From: an uncultured Pelagibacteraceae bacterium
Lineage (GTDB): Bacteria > Pseudomonadota > Alphaproteobacteria > Pelagibacterales > Pelagibacteraceae
Direction: 5' to 3'
DNA length: 64,000 bases
Assembly: GCA_902588925.1 (NCBI GenBank)
Contig: CACIRB010000003.1
Location: forward strand, 1-64,000
The translations under genes and the position numbers were made by a program. This document shows positions 25,826-34,186 of this stretch, piece after piece. How positions within the stretch are numbered: position 1 is the stretch's first letter; each line of letters opens with the position of its first letter. The notes below the pieces were generated by a model. The model did not search any database and was not told the origin of the DNA. It saw only the letters and a list, made by a program, of their open reading frames with translations.

Positions 25826-25982
25826 TTTATTTATCTCCTCTTAGTTAGTTTAAAGTATCAATTTAAATTAATTTTAGCCTAATTAAGTTTCCAACGGAAG
25901 TACACACAAAAAAAAACTTGTCTAATCAAAATGGGATTGCAATTAAAAGTTGTATTAATAATTTGATAGTTAATCTATTTAT

Positions 25983-26009
25983 TTTAGTCTCAAGGTGTCT
26001 TAGACTAAA
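25983..26009. promoter_or_regulatory. Inverted repeat in the dctP / aldehyde dehydrogenase divergent region
   Basis: TTTAGTCT at 25983-25990 and AGACTAAA at 26002-26009 form a perfect 8-bp inverted repeat with an 11-base spacer. It lies about 40 bases upstream of the aldehyde dehydrogenase ATG in a 223-base divergent region. The half-sites are separated by about two helical turns, which suits a dimeric repressor operator. No cognate regulator is adjacent; the nearest is the two-HTH protein at 30002. Confidence 0.45.
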
Positions 26010-26048
26010 TTTAATAAATAAAATAAATACAATTTATAGGAAAAATTT

Positions 26049-27536
26049 ATGAGCTCAGGTAACAAATATAAAGTAATTGCTAGTAAAATTAAATTTGAAG
26101 GAAGAGCGTTTATTAACGGAAAATATGTGAATGCTATTGATGGTAAAAAATTTGAAACTATCAACCCTGCCACTGGTAAAAAACTTTGTACTGTTGCAAA
26201 ATGTAATCATAAAGATGTTGACTTAGCAGTTAAAGTTTCAAGAAAAGCTTTTAATAGTGGAGTTTGGTCTAAAAGTTCACCTGAGCATAGGAAAGAAGTT
26301 TTATTAAAATTTGCTGAATTACTTAGAAAACATGGTGATGAAAATTCAGTTTTAGAATGTATTGATACAGGTAAACTAATAACAGATTGTATTAATGAAG
26401 TTGCAAATGATGCGCCAATGCATTTTCAATGGTATGGAGAATTAATTGATAAGGTATTTGGAAAAGTTGGTCCAACAGAACCCTCTATTACTAGTTTAAT
26501 TGTTAAAGAACCAATTGGGGTTGTTGCTGGAATTGTTCCTTGGAACTTTCCTTTAATGATGGCAGTATGGAAAATGGCACCAGCTCTTGCGGCTGGCTGT
26601 TCAGTAATAATTAAGCCAGCAGAAGATACACCTCTTACAGCAATTAGAGTCGCTCAAATTGGAAAAGAAGCAGGAATACCAGATGGAGTTTTGAACGTGC
26701 TTCCAGGTTATGGTGATGTTGGTGAAGCTTTGGGTCGACACAAAGATGTTGATGCAGTTTCTTTTACAGGTTCAACTGAGGTTGGAGGATACTTTTTAAA
26801 ATATTCAAGTGAAAGTAATTTAAAACCTGTAGCACTAGAGATGGGAGGAAAAAGTCCATTTATAGTTTTAGAAGATGCTAAAATCACTGACGATCTGATA
26901 GATAATGCTATGAATTCTGCATTTTGGAATGGTGGACAAAACTGTTCAGCAAATATGAGACAGATAGTTCATAAAAAAGTTAAAGATGAATTTTTAGATA
27001 AAGTTATTAAAAAAGTTAAAAAGTTAAAAGTAGGAGATCCATTAGATCTTAAATCGAATATGGGATCTATGATTTCAAAAGGTCATTTGCAAACTGTTGA
27101 TGGGTATATTCAAAAAGGTATAGACGAAGGAGCAAAACTTTTATCTGGAGGTGTTTCAAGCAAAAGCCAAAAAGGTTTTTATGCAAAACCAACCTTATTT
27201 GATGGATTAAAAGAAAATATGACAATTGCTCAAGAGGAAATTTTTGGACCAGTGCTTGGTGTTTTAACGGTAAAAAATGATGAGGAAGCGTTGAAAATTG
27301 CAAGTAATTCTAAATACGGATTGCATGCAAGTGTGTTTACTCAAGACATTAATAGAGCATTTCATTTAGCTAAAAGCTTACCTTGTGGAACTGTGTCAGT
27401 GAATACTTTTTCTGAGGGAGATATTAAAACTCCTTTTGGAGGATATAAGCAATCAGGATCCCTAAGTAGAGATCAAGGCACTGAAGCTTTAAATTCTTTT
27501 CTACAAACAAAAACAATCTGGATAAGTCATAATTAA
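26049..27536 (+). CDS. NAD(P)-dependent aldehyde dehydrogenase
   Basis: This 495-residue ALDH has VPWNFPLMMAVWKMAPALAAG for cofactor binding, the general base Glu in ALEMGGKSPFIV near 267, and the catalytic Cys in NGGQNCSANMRQ near 300. The EEIFGPVLGVL and FGGYKQSGSLSRDQGTEAL motifs near the C-terminus place it with the betaine-aldehyde / gamma-aminobutyraldehyde dehydrogenase cluster. It oxidises an aldehyde to its acid. It heads a three-gene operon with no gaps and is divergent from the TRAP transporter. The aldehyde is unknown. Confidence 0.92.
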   Translation: MSSGNKYKVIASKIKFEGRAFINGKYVNAIDGKKFETINPATGKKLCTVAKCNHKDVDLAVKVSRKAFNSGVWSKSSPEHRKEVLLKFAELLRKHGDENSVLECIDTGKLITDCINEVANDAPMHFQWYGELIDKVFGKVGPTEPSITSLIVKEPIGVVAGIVPWNFPLMMAVWKMAPALAAGCSVIIKPAEDTPLTAIRVAQIGKEAGIPDGVLNVLPGYGDVGEALGRHKDVDAVSFTGSTEVGGYFLKYSSESNLKPVALEMGGKSPFIVLEDAKITDDLIDNAMNSAFWNGGQNCSANMRQIVHKKVKDEFLDKVIKKVKKLKVGDPLDLKSNMGSMISKGHLQTVDGYIQKGIDEGAKLLSGGVSSKSQKGFYAKPTLFDGLKENMTIAQEEIFGPVLGVLTVKNDEEALKIASNSKYGLHASVFTQDINRAFHLAKSLPCGTVSVNTFSEGDIKTPFGGYKQSGSLSRDQGTEALNSFLQTKTIWISHN

Positions 27537-27539
27537 TTG

Positions 27540-28694
27540 ATGATCAAACCATATAAGATAAGTGTGCCTAAAAGCACACTTAATAATATCTATAAAAAAG
27601 TAAGAGCCTATCCATGGAAGATGATGCAAAATGTAGATGGATGGGAATATGGAACTAATTATAATTTTTTAAAAAAAATATCTAAATATTGGGTTTCAAA
27701 ATATAATTGGAAGAAATTTCAAAATAAAATAAATTCTTTTAAAAACTATAAGACTAATGTTGATGGTATAAATCTACATTTTATTATTGAAAAAAGTAAA
27801 AATCCTAAATCAAGACCATTGTTATTGTTACATGGTTGGCCAGGTAGCGTAATTGAGTTTTTTAATATCATTCCTAGGCTTGCTCATCCTGAAAAGTTTG
27901 GCGGAAAAATTGAAGATGGTTTTGACGTCATTGTCCCCTCTTTACCAGGATTTGGTTTTTCTACACCAATTAATAAAGCATTAGGTCCAAGAAGGATTGG
28001 AAAAATTTTAAATAAATTTATGGTCAAAAACTTAGGTCACAAAAATTATATTGTACAAGGTGGAGATTGGGGAGCAACTATTGCTGCATGGATTGGTCTT
28101 GATAGTGCAAAAAATTGTAGGGGAATTCATATTAATTGCTTACCAATCAGACATCCTAAAGGGCCAAAAAATAATAAAGAAAAAAAATGGGAAAAAAAAT
28201 TCAATTTTGATCAAATAATGCAGGAAGGATATAGAACTCAACAAGCAACAAAACCTCAAAGTTTATCTTATGCGATGATAGATAGTCCTGTAGGAACAGC
28301 AGCATGGATTTTAGAAAAATTTCATGGTTGGTCTCACTTAAATAAAGGCAAGATAGAAAAAACATTTTCAAATGATGAGCTGATATCCAACATAATGATC
28401 TATATAATTACAAATAGTTTTAATACTGCAGCTTGGATATATTTTGGAAGAAGAAAGGAAGGTGGTCGATCTTTTCCAAAAAATTTTAAAAAAATAAAAG
28501 TTCCAACGGCAATAGCAGAATTTCCAAAAGAAATGCTAGAATGGCCTCCAAAATCTTACGTTAATAGAATTTTTAATATTAAAAGATGGAAAAAATTTCC
28601 TAAAGGTGGTCATTTTGCAGCTTTAGAGGTTCCAAATTTATTAATTAATGATATTAAAAATTTTTTTAACGAAGATTTAAAAATATTCAAATAA
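27540..28694 (+). CDS. Epoxide-hydrolase-family protein (EHN + alpha/beta hydrolase)
   Basis: This protein of about 384 residues has an N-terminal epoxide hydrolase domain (KPYKISVPKSTLNNIYKKVR; TNYNFLKKISKYWVSKYNWK). The alpha/beta-hydrolase core follows: LLLLHGWPGSVIEFFNII with the HGWP oxyanion motif, VPSLPGFGFSTP, and the nucleophile Asp in VQGGDWGATIAAWIG near 180. PKGGHFAALEVP near 365 holds the catalytic histidine. It resembles juvenile-hormone / microsomal-type epoxide hydrolases. The ATG at 27540 is preferred over the TTG at 27537. It directly follows the aldehyde dehydrogenase stop. Confidence 0.88.
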   Translation: MIKPYKISVPKSTLNNIYKKVRAYPWKMMQNVDGWEYGTNYNFLKKISKYWVSKYNWKKFQNKINSFKNYKTNVDGINLHFIIEKSKNPKSRPLLLLHGWPGSVIEFFNIIPRLAHPEKFGGKIEDGFDVIVPSLPGFGFSTPINKALGPRRIGKILNKFMVKNLGHKNYIVQGGDWGATIAAWIGLDSAKNCRGIHINCLPIRHPKGPKNNKEKKWEKKFNFDQIMQEGYRTQQATKPQSLSYAMIDSPVGTAAWILEKFHGWSHLNKGKIEKTFSNDELISNIMIYIITNSFNTAAWIYFGRRKEGGRSFPKNFKKIKVPTAIAEFPKEMLEWPPKSYVNRIFNIKRWKKFPKGGHFAALEVPNLLINDIKNFFNEDLKIFK

Positions 28695-29699
28695 GTGAAA
28701 ACACCTCTATTAAAGAAACAAATAATTAAGATTTTTAGAAAGTTTGGTTTAAGTAAAGATCATGCTTTAATTTCAGCTAATGCTTTAATCAATGCAGAAC
28801 TAGTTGGCGCGTACGGTCATGGTTTATCAAGACTTAAAATGTATTGTGATCGAATTTCAAAAAAAGTAATTAACCCTAAACCAAAAATTAAAATTAAAAA
28901 AATTTCATCTTCAATTTCCCACATTGATGCAAATAATAGTATTGGATTTGTTGCTGCTGATCTTGGAATTAAAACTGCAATTAAACATGCACAAAAAACT
29001 GGTATAGGGATGGTAGCTGTAAAAAATAGTGGTCACTATGGTTTATCAGGTTATTACGCCGAACAAGCTGTTAAGAAAAATTTAATAGCAATGATTTATA
29101 CAAATGCTCCTCCAGCAGTTGCTCCTCATGGTGCATTAAAAACATTATTTGGAACTAATCCAATTTGTTTTGGAACCCCTACTGGATCAAAAGTTCCTTT
29201 TATTTTAGATACCTCAATTTCAATGATTAACAGAGGTAAAATTAGAGTTGCTGCAAGGAACAAAAAAACAATTCCTGCAGGTGTGGCATTAGATAAATTT
29301 GGTAAACCAACTATTGATGCAAAAAAAGCTTTAGCGGGTGTGCAATTACCAATTGCAGGTTTTAGAGGCTCAGGACTAGCTTGGATGGTTGATATTTTAA
29401 GTGGGGTATTAACTGGAGGAAATCATGCAGGTCGAGTTAAAGATCCTTTTGATGATTTTTCAGGACCACAAAATATTGGACACTTGTTTATAACTTTTAA
29501 AGCAAACTTATTTCAAAAAAATTATAATCAAAGAATTAAAGAAAATATTAAAACAATAAAAAAACTTCCTAAAATTAAAGGTGTAAAAGAAATAATGTAT
29601 CCAGGACAAAATAAATTTAATCGTTATAAACAAAATCTTAAAAAAGAAATAAATATTCCAGATATTATTAAAAAAGATTTAGAAACTTTAATAAGTTAA
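28695..29699 (+). CDS. Ldh_2 family NAD(P)-dependent 2-hydroxyacid dehydrogenase (malate/L-lactate/sulfolactate type)
   Basis: This 334-residue protein begins with GTG immediately after the preceding stop. GAYGHGLSRLKMYCDRI near 38, NSGHYGLSGYYAEQAVKKNL near 112, APHGALKTLFGTNPICFGTPT near 150 and GFRGSGLAWMVDILSGVLTGG near 225 are diagnostic of the type-2 malate/lactate dehydrogenase family. Members reduce or oxidise malate, lactate, ureidoglycolate, sulfolactate or cyclic imines. The family does not separate these by eye. It completes a probable catabolic operon, and its 3' end overlaps the small convergent gene by 12 bases. Confidence 0.9.
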   Translation: MKTPLLKKQIIKIFRKFGLSKDHALISANALINAELVGAYGHGLSRLKMYCDRISKKVINPKPKIKIKKISSSISHIDANNSIGFVAADLGIKTAIKHAQKTGIGMVAVKNSGHYGLSGYYAEQAVKKNLIAMIYTNAPPAVAPHGALKTLFGTNPICFGTPTGSKVPFILDTSISMINRGKIRVAARNKKTIPAGVALDKFGKPTIDAKKALAGVQLPIAGFRGSGLAWMVDILSGVLTGGNHAGRVKDPFDDFSGPQNIGHLFITFKANLFQKNYNQRIKENIKTIKKLPKIKGVKEIMYPGQNKFNRYKQNLKKEINIPDIIKKDLETLIS

Positions 29700-29885
29700 A
29701 AAAGTTAAAACTCCTAAAGAAGCAACAACAGAAGAAACTATAATTGTTCTCTTAACTTTTTCTTTTTTTTTCTCTACAATGAGCCTTTGCTTTAGAACAT
29801 CCACGTTAACCCTTTTTTGAGCATCAACATATTGAGAGGGGGTCTCTACAATCTCGGATGTTCTATTTAAGCTTTCTGTACTCAT
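29688..29885 (-). CDS. Small single-pass membrane protein, unknown function
   Basis: This 65-residue protein has a polar N-terminus (STESLNRTSEIVETPSQYVD), a lysine-rich linker (LIVEKKKEKVKRT) and a terminal hydrophobic helix (IIVSSVVASLGVLTF). VNVDVLKQRLIVEKKK followed by the helix mirrors the 69-residue protein at 13738-13947 (VNILLNRVRLDQKK). It is divergent from the two-HTH regulator. The coding call rests on the coherent membrane architecture and on the similarity to the other small protein. Confidence 0.55.
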   Translation of the reverse strand: MSTESLNRTSEIVETPSQYVDAQKRVNVDVLKQRLIVEKKKEKVKRTIIVSSVVASLGVLTFLTY

Positions 29886-29955
29886 ATTTATTTTATAAGA
29901 TCAATTTAAATCATTATTAGCTTTATTTTTACATACTAGGATTGTCCAAAATGGG

Positions 29956-29984
29956 TTGACACAAATTTCACTTTTGTTCATATT
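29956..29984 (+). promoter_or_regulatory. Probable sigma-70 promoter for the two-HTH regulator
   Basis: A perfect TTGACA at 29956-29961 is followed after 17 bases by CATATT (four of six matches to TATAAT). Transcription would start about 10 bases upstream of the ATG at 30002, giving a nearly leaderless mRNA. CCAAAATGGG and TCATATTGGG around the boxes form a loose direct repeat that could be an operator. Confidence 0.5.
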
Positions 29985-30001
29985 GGGTTTTTTATAAAAG
30001 C

Positions 30002-30961
30002 ATGAACACTTTACCTAGTATTTCCGCTCACATTAATGAAAAGGTAATCAATAAAGTAATTCAAGAAAATTTTGCCGCACTGGCACCCTCTTATTTTACT
30101 TTAACCAGTAATTGGTTTGTCAGAGCATATGATCATTACAAAGATATAGATAAATTCATCATCATTATATATTTGATAAATATCAACCTTATATATTTTA
30201 GGCAAAATGGATTAAAAATAGACTACGACACTTTTTATAAGGATAAATCAATCGAAATTACCAAAATTAACATTTCAGATATCTCAAAAGATCTAGGGGT
30301 GCCTAAAGAAAGTATTAGAAGAAAAGTTTTAGAATTAGAGAAAGAAGGAACAATCAAAAGGTCTGGTAAAAAAATATTTATTGTAAGAGATACATTGTAC
30401 TCAGCTAGAGCAACTAATACGCTGACAGAGATTGCAACTATTTTGCATGAATTTAATAAAATTTTAAAAAAAGAAAAACTATCAACTGAGATCTATTCGG
30501 TAGATGAAATAATATCCGCAATGAAAGAAAATTTCTCTTACTGTTGGTATCAGTTTAATAAATTCTGGTTTATTTATATAAATAGATGGAGAGCTGAGCT
30601 TAAAGATTTAGAATATTTAGCTATTGGAATGGTAGTTATAATCAATGCAGTAAAGAATAAAGAATTTTCTTCAAAAAAAAATATACGTTCATACCATAAA
30701 GCGGTTATGGGTTCTGATGTAAGAGGTGTAAATGCTATGTCAATTTCTGAGATAACCGGTATTCCAAGACCTACTGTTGTTAGAAAATTAAAATTTTTAA
30801 TTGATAAAAAATATCTTCATATTAATGAAAAAAAATTAATCACATTTAATGCTAAAGATAGTGCCTTTCAAAAAACTGGTAAAATGATAAACCAAAACAT
30901 GCTTAGTTTAAGTAATTTTATCTATAAAATTTTTAATCAAATAAGAATAATAAATCCTTAA
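30002..30961 (+). CDS. Putative transcriptional regulator with two winged-helix-like HTH motifs
   Basis: This 319-residue protein has two similar helix-turn-helix segments: ISDISKDLGVPKESIRRKVLELEKEG near 95-120 with KKIFIVRDTLY as a wing, and MSISEITGIPRPTVVRKLKFLIDKKY near 245-270 with EKKLITF. The central region is hydrophobic and aromatic (YCWYQFNKFWFIYINRW) and may bind a ligand or form a dimer. I do not recognise a named regulator family. Two DNA-reading modules in one chain could bridge separated sites. It is the only obvious regulator in the window, so it may control neighbours such as the TRAP / aldehyde dehydrogenase genes, the BASS transporter or the pta operon. Confidence 0.68.
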   Translation: MNTLPSISAHINEKVINKVIQENFAALAPSYFTLTSNWFVRAYDHYKDIDKFIIIIYLININLIYFRQNGLKIDYDTFYKDKSIEITKINISDISKDLGVPKESIRRKVLELEKEGTIKRSGKKIFIVRDTLYSARATNTLTEIATILHEFNKILKKEKLSTEIYSVDEIISAMKENFSYCWYQFNKFWFIYINRWRAELKDLEYLAIGMVVIINAVKNKEFSSKKNIRSYHKAVMGSDVRGVNAMSISEITGIPRPTVVRKLKFLIDKKYLHINEKKLITFNAKDSAFQKTGKMINQNMLSLSNFIYKIFNQIRIINP

Positions 30962-31809
30962 TTAGATTTTCTTAAAAAAGAAATAAAAATAAATCCTGTA
31001 ATATACATAATCAGCGCGTAAGCACCTGTTGGTAATGCATATAATATATCAGTACCAAATATTTGCGTAGAAACAAATAACGCTAACGTTCCATTTTGTA
31101 ATCCACATTCCAAAGCAATACACTTCATTTGTTTAACACCCGAAGCAAAAGCTTTTGCAATGTAATATGCAATTACCATCATTGATATATTTAAAATTAA
31201 AGCAATTAGACCTGCTTGTTTTATAAAGCTTATAATACTATCTCTTTCTTCATAAAATGCCGCAATGAAAAAAATTACAAACAACACAATGTTAAGTTTG
31301 TTAAATATTTCAACTTTAGATGAAATAAAATTTTCAGCAAATCTTCTTATAATCATCCCTAAAATAACAGGCACAGTCACAACTAAAAACATTTTTAAAG
31401 CTATTCCTGTCATTGAAATATTTCGAGAAACTTCTGTTATTCCAAGCAAATCTGCAGATGTAAAGATTATAAGAGGAACAGTTATAATGCTAAGTAAACT
31501 AATTACAGCAGTTAAAGATATAGATAATGCAACATCACCATCGGCAAATTTTGTCATTACATTAGAGGTTACTCCCCCAGGTGCCGCAGCTATAATCATA
31601 ACCCCTATTGCTATTTCAGGTGGTGTTCTTAAAATTAAAATTAATATGTAAGCTACAATTGGAAGAATTATTAATTGAGAAATAAAACCAACTATAAAAT
31701 CTTTTGGTGTTTTAAATACTCTTCCAAAATCATCTAGTTTTAATCCTAGGCCTAAGCCTAACATTATCAAGGCTAAAATAATTGGCGCAATTTTAGTTAC
31801 AATTTCCAA
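30958..31809 (-). CDS. BASS (bile acid:sodium symporter) family transporter
   Basis: This 283-residue protein has about nine helices. IGVMIIAAAPGGVTSNVMTKFADGDVALSISLTAV near 72-105 matches the BASS discontinuous helix with its GG-x-x-SN motif, and ALECGLQNGTLALFV near 235 is the sodium-site helix E-x-G-x-QN. Bacterial members move organic acids such as pantoate, pyruvate, 2-oxo acids or sulfur-containing acids by sodium symport. It is divergent from pta and overlaps the regulator gene by four bases at the 3' end. The substrate is unknown. Confidence 0.9.
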   Translation of the reverse strand: MEIVTKIAPIILALIMLGLGLGLKLDDFGRVFKTPKDFIVGFISQLIILPIVAYILILILRTPPEIAIGVMIIAAAPGGVTSNVMTKFADGDVALSISLTAVISLLSIITVPLIIFTSADLLGITEVSRNISMTGIALKMFLVVTVPVILGMIIRRFAENFISSKVEIFNKLNIVLFVIFFIAAFYEERDSIISFIKQAGLIALILNISMMVIAYYIAKAFASGVKQMKCIALECGLQNGTLALFVSTQIFGTDILYALPTGAYALIMYITGFIFISFLRKSN

Positions 31810-31910
31810 AGTCTCCCCCGCTCAAAACCAATTATATAAACTTGTTAAATTTATATAAAGAATTTTTTTTTATATACATGTTCAGTTTTTTCACTTATTT
31901 GTAGAAAAAA

Positions 31911-32822
31911 ATGCTCTCAAACAAAGAAATTGTCTGTCCAAACAACTTATTAGATTTAGCTCATAAAAAAAAAGGAGTTACAGTTGCGGTTGTAAATGCT
32001 GGTAAACCTTTACCCATGTTATCAGTTCAAGATGCGGTTAATGAAAATTTAATTGAGCCAATATTTATTGGTCATGAAGTAGAAATTCAAAAATGCGCTG
32101 AAGATATCAAATGGGATATTTCTAAATATGAACTTATCCATGAACCTGTAGAAAATGATACTGCTAAAATTGCAGCTAAATTAGCAAGTGAAGGCAAGGT
32201 GCAAATAATAGTGAAAGGCCATATTCATACGGATGTGCTTATGAAAGAAGTGCTTAAACGTGAATATAATTTATTGGGAAAAACAAGATTAAGTCATATC
32301 TGGCATATGACTACCGGTAAAGATGATAAACCATTAATTATTACTGATGGAGCATTAAATGTTTTGCCGAATGTTAAAACAAAAATGCACATTCTTAAAA
32401 ATGTAGTTAATTTTTCAAATAGAATAGGAATTGAAAGACCGAAAGTATCTGTATTATCTGCAACTGAAGAAGTATTAGAAAGTGTACCAAGTTCTATTGA
32501 GGCTGCAGAAATTACAAAATTAGCCAAAAAAGAAAATTTAAATGCTGATGTTTTTGGACCTTTAGCATTTGATAATAGTATTTCAAAAAAATCTGCTGGA
32601 ATAAAAGGGATTAAAAATACAGTTGCGGGTGAGGCAGATGTGTTATTAGTGCCAAGTGTTGAGGCAGGTAATGCCTTGGTTAAAATGCTTATATACTTTA
32701 GTGGTGCATGTGCGGCAGGAGTAGTAGTTGGCGGAAAAGTGCCAGTGGTAATAACTAGTAGATCTGATGAGGCTCAAGCACGTTTAGCTTCAATTGCAGC
32801 TGCGGTAGTAGCTTTAGACTAA
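31911..32822 (+). CDS. pta: Phosphate acetyl/butyryltransferase (PTA_PTB family)
   Basis: This 303-residue protein is of the short Pta/Ptb type. TVAVVNAGKPLPMLSVQDAV near the start, VKGHIHTDVLMKEVL near 105, ITDGALNVLPNVKTK near 145, and DVLLVPSVEAGNALVKMLIYFSGA plus VVITSRSDEAQARLASIA near the C-terminus are characteristic. It exchanges acyl phosphate and acyl-CoA. In taurine and sulfoacetaldehyde degradation a short Pta converts the acetyl phosphate made by Xsc to acetyl-CoA. Here it precedes an HpsN-like dehydrogenase and a rhodanese, but no xsc is in the window. The symbol is by family. Confidence 0.87.
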   Translation: MLSNKEIVCPNNLLDLAHKKKGVTVAVVNAGKPLPMLSVQDAVNENLIEPIFIGHEVEIQKCAEDIKWDISKYELIHEPVENDTAKIAAKLASEGKVQIIVKGHIHTDVLMKEVLKREYNLLGKTRLSHIWHMTTGKDDKPLIITDGALNVLPNVKTKMHILKNVVNFSNRIGIERPKVSVLSATEEVLESVPSSIEAAEITKLAKKENLNADVFGPLAFDNSISKKSAGIKGIKNTVAGEADVLLVPSVEAGNALVKMLIYFSGACAAGVVVGGKVPVVITSRSDEAQARLASIAAAVVALD

Positions 32823-32882
32823 ATGTTTCATTGAATTTCAAAAGAAATTCATTTAAATAAATTGAAATTTAAAAGGAGAGAA

Positions 32883-34169
32883 ATGGCAATTACATACTTA
32901 AAAAAATCACCAAAAACATCATCAACTGACGACACAAAAACAAGAGAAATTGTTGAAAATATTCTTAAAGATATTGAGACTAGTAAAGAAGAGGGCTGTA
33001 AGGAGCTTTCGAAAAAATTTGATAAATATGAAGGTGATGTAATTGTTTCAAAAGAAAAAATTGAAGAAATAAAAAAAAATTTAGATCAAAAAACTAAAGA
33101 TGATATTCAGTTCTCTCATGAAAGAGTTAGAAAGTTTGCTGAAGCACAATTAAAAAATTATGGTCAAGACTTTGAAGTTGAATTATCTGACGGTTTATTT
33201 GCTGGACAAAAACTTATTCCTGTAAACACAGCAGGTTGTTATGTGCCTGCTGGAAGATACGCTCATATAGCTTCAGCCGTAATGAGTGTAACAACAGCAA
33301 AAGTAGCTGGTGTTAAAAATATTATAGTTTGTAGTTCTCCTAAACCTGGAGTTGGAGTACATCCATCAATTGTTTATACAGCTGACTTATGCGGAGCTGA
33401 TGTAATAATGAATTTAGGTGGTGTACAAGCTATTGCAGCAATGACAAATGGATTATTTGGTAATGCACCTGCAGATATTTTGGTTGGGCCTGGAAACCAA
33501 TTTGTTGCGGAAGCAAAAAGAATTTTATTTGGAAAAGTTGGTATAGATTTATTTGCAGGACCTACAGAAATTGCAGTAATTGCTGATGAGACTGCTGATC
33601 CTGAGATGGTAGCATATGACTTAGTTGGACAAGCTGAGCATGGGTACAATTCTCCTGCTTGGTTGTTTACTAAAAGTAAAAAAGTTGCAGATTATGTAAT
33701 GGAAAGAGTTCCAGAATTAATTGCAGATTTACCAGATCTTCCAAGAGAAAATTCAGGTGCTGCATGGAGAGATTATGGTGAAGTAATTCTTTGTGACACT
33801 GATGAAGAGATCGCTAAAGTTAGTGATGAATACGCTCCAGAACATTTAGAAGTCCAAACTAAAAATTTACAATGGTACCACGATAGATTAAAAAATTACG
33901 GATCTTTATTCATTGGTGAAGAAACAACTGTTGCTTATGGAGATAAATGTTCAGGTACAAATCACATTTTGCCGACAAAAGGTGCAGGTAGATACACAGG
34001 GGGTTTGTTTGTTGGTAAATTTATTAAAACATTAAGTTTCCAAAGAATGAGTAAGGCTGCAACAAAAGAAGTTGGTGCTGCTTGTGCAAGAATTTCTAGA
34101 TATGAAGGAATGGAAGCACATGCTAGAACAGGTGATGTGAGATTAAGAAAATACGGTTTTCAAAACTAA
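32883..34169 (+). CDS. Histidinol-dehydrogenase-family NAD enzyme, candidate sulfopropanediol dehydrogenase (HpsN-like)
   Basis: This protein of about 428 residues has all the HisD-fold catalytic features: GPGNQFVAEAKR near 202, the zinc ligands Gln and His in GQAEHGYNSPAW, the catalytic Glu-His in APEHLEVQ, Asp in YGDKCSGTNHILPT and His in MEAHARTGDVRL. I place the start at 32883, where AAAAGGAGAG precedes the ATG, rather than at 32862 in the ORF track. Paralogues outside his operons include HpsN, which oxidises 2,3-dihydroxypropane-1-sulfonate to sulfolactate. The pta and rhodanese neighbours make a sulfonate role plausible, but biosynthetic HisD cannot be excluded by eye. Confidence 0.83.
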   Translation: MAITYLKKSPKTSSTDDTKTREIVENILKDIETSKEEGCKELSKKFDKYEGDVIVSKEKIEEIKKNLDQKTKDDIQFSHERVRKFAEAQLKNYGQDFEVELSDGLFAGQKLIPVNTAGCYVPAGRYAHIASAVMSVTTAKVAGVKNIIVCSSPKPGVGVHPSIVYTADLCGADVIMNLGGVQAIAAMTNGLFGNAPADILVGPGNQFVAEAKRILFGKVGIDLFAGPTEIAVIADETADPEMVAYDLVGQAEHGYNSPAWLFTKSKKVADYVMERVPELIADLPDLPRENSGAAWRDYGEVILCDTDEEIAKVSDEYAPEHLEVQTKNLQWYHDRLKNYGSLFIGEETTVAYGDKCSGTNHILPTKGAGRYTGGLFVGKFIKTLSFQRMSKAATKEVGAACARISRYEGMEAHARTGDVRLRKYGFQN

Positions 34170-34186
34170 TAATTTAGGGATTTTAA

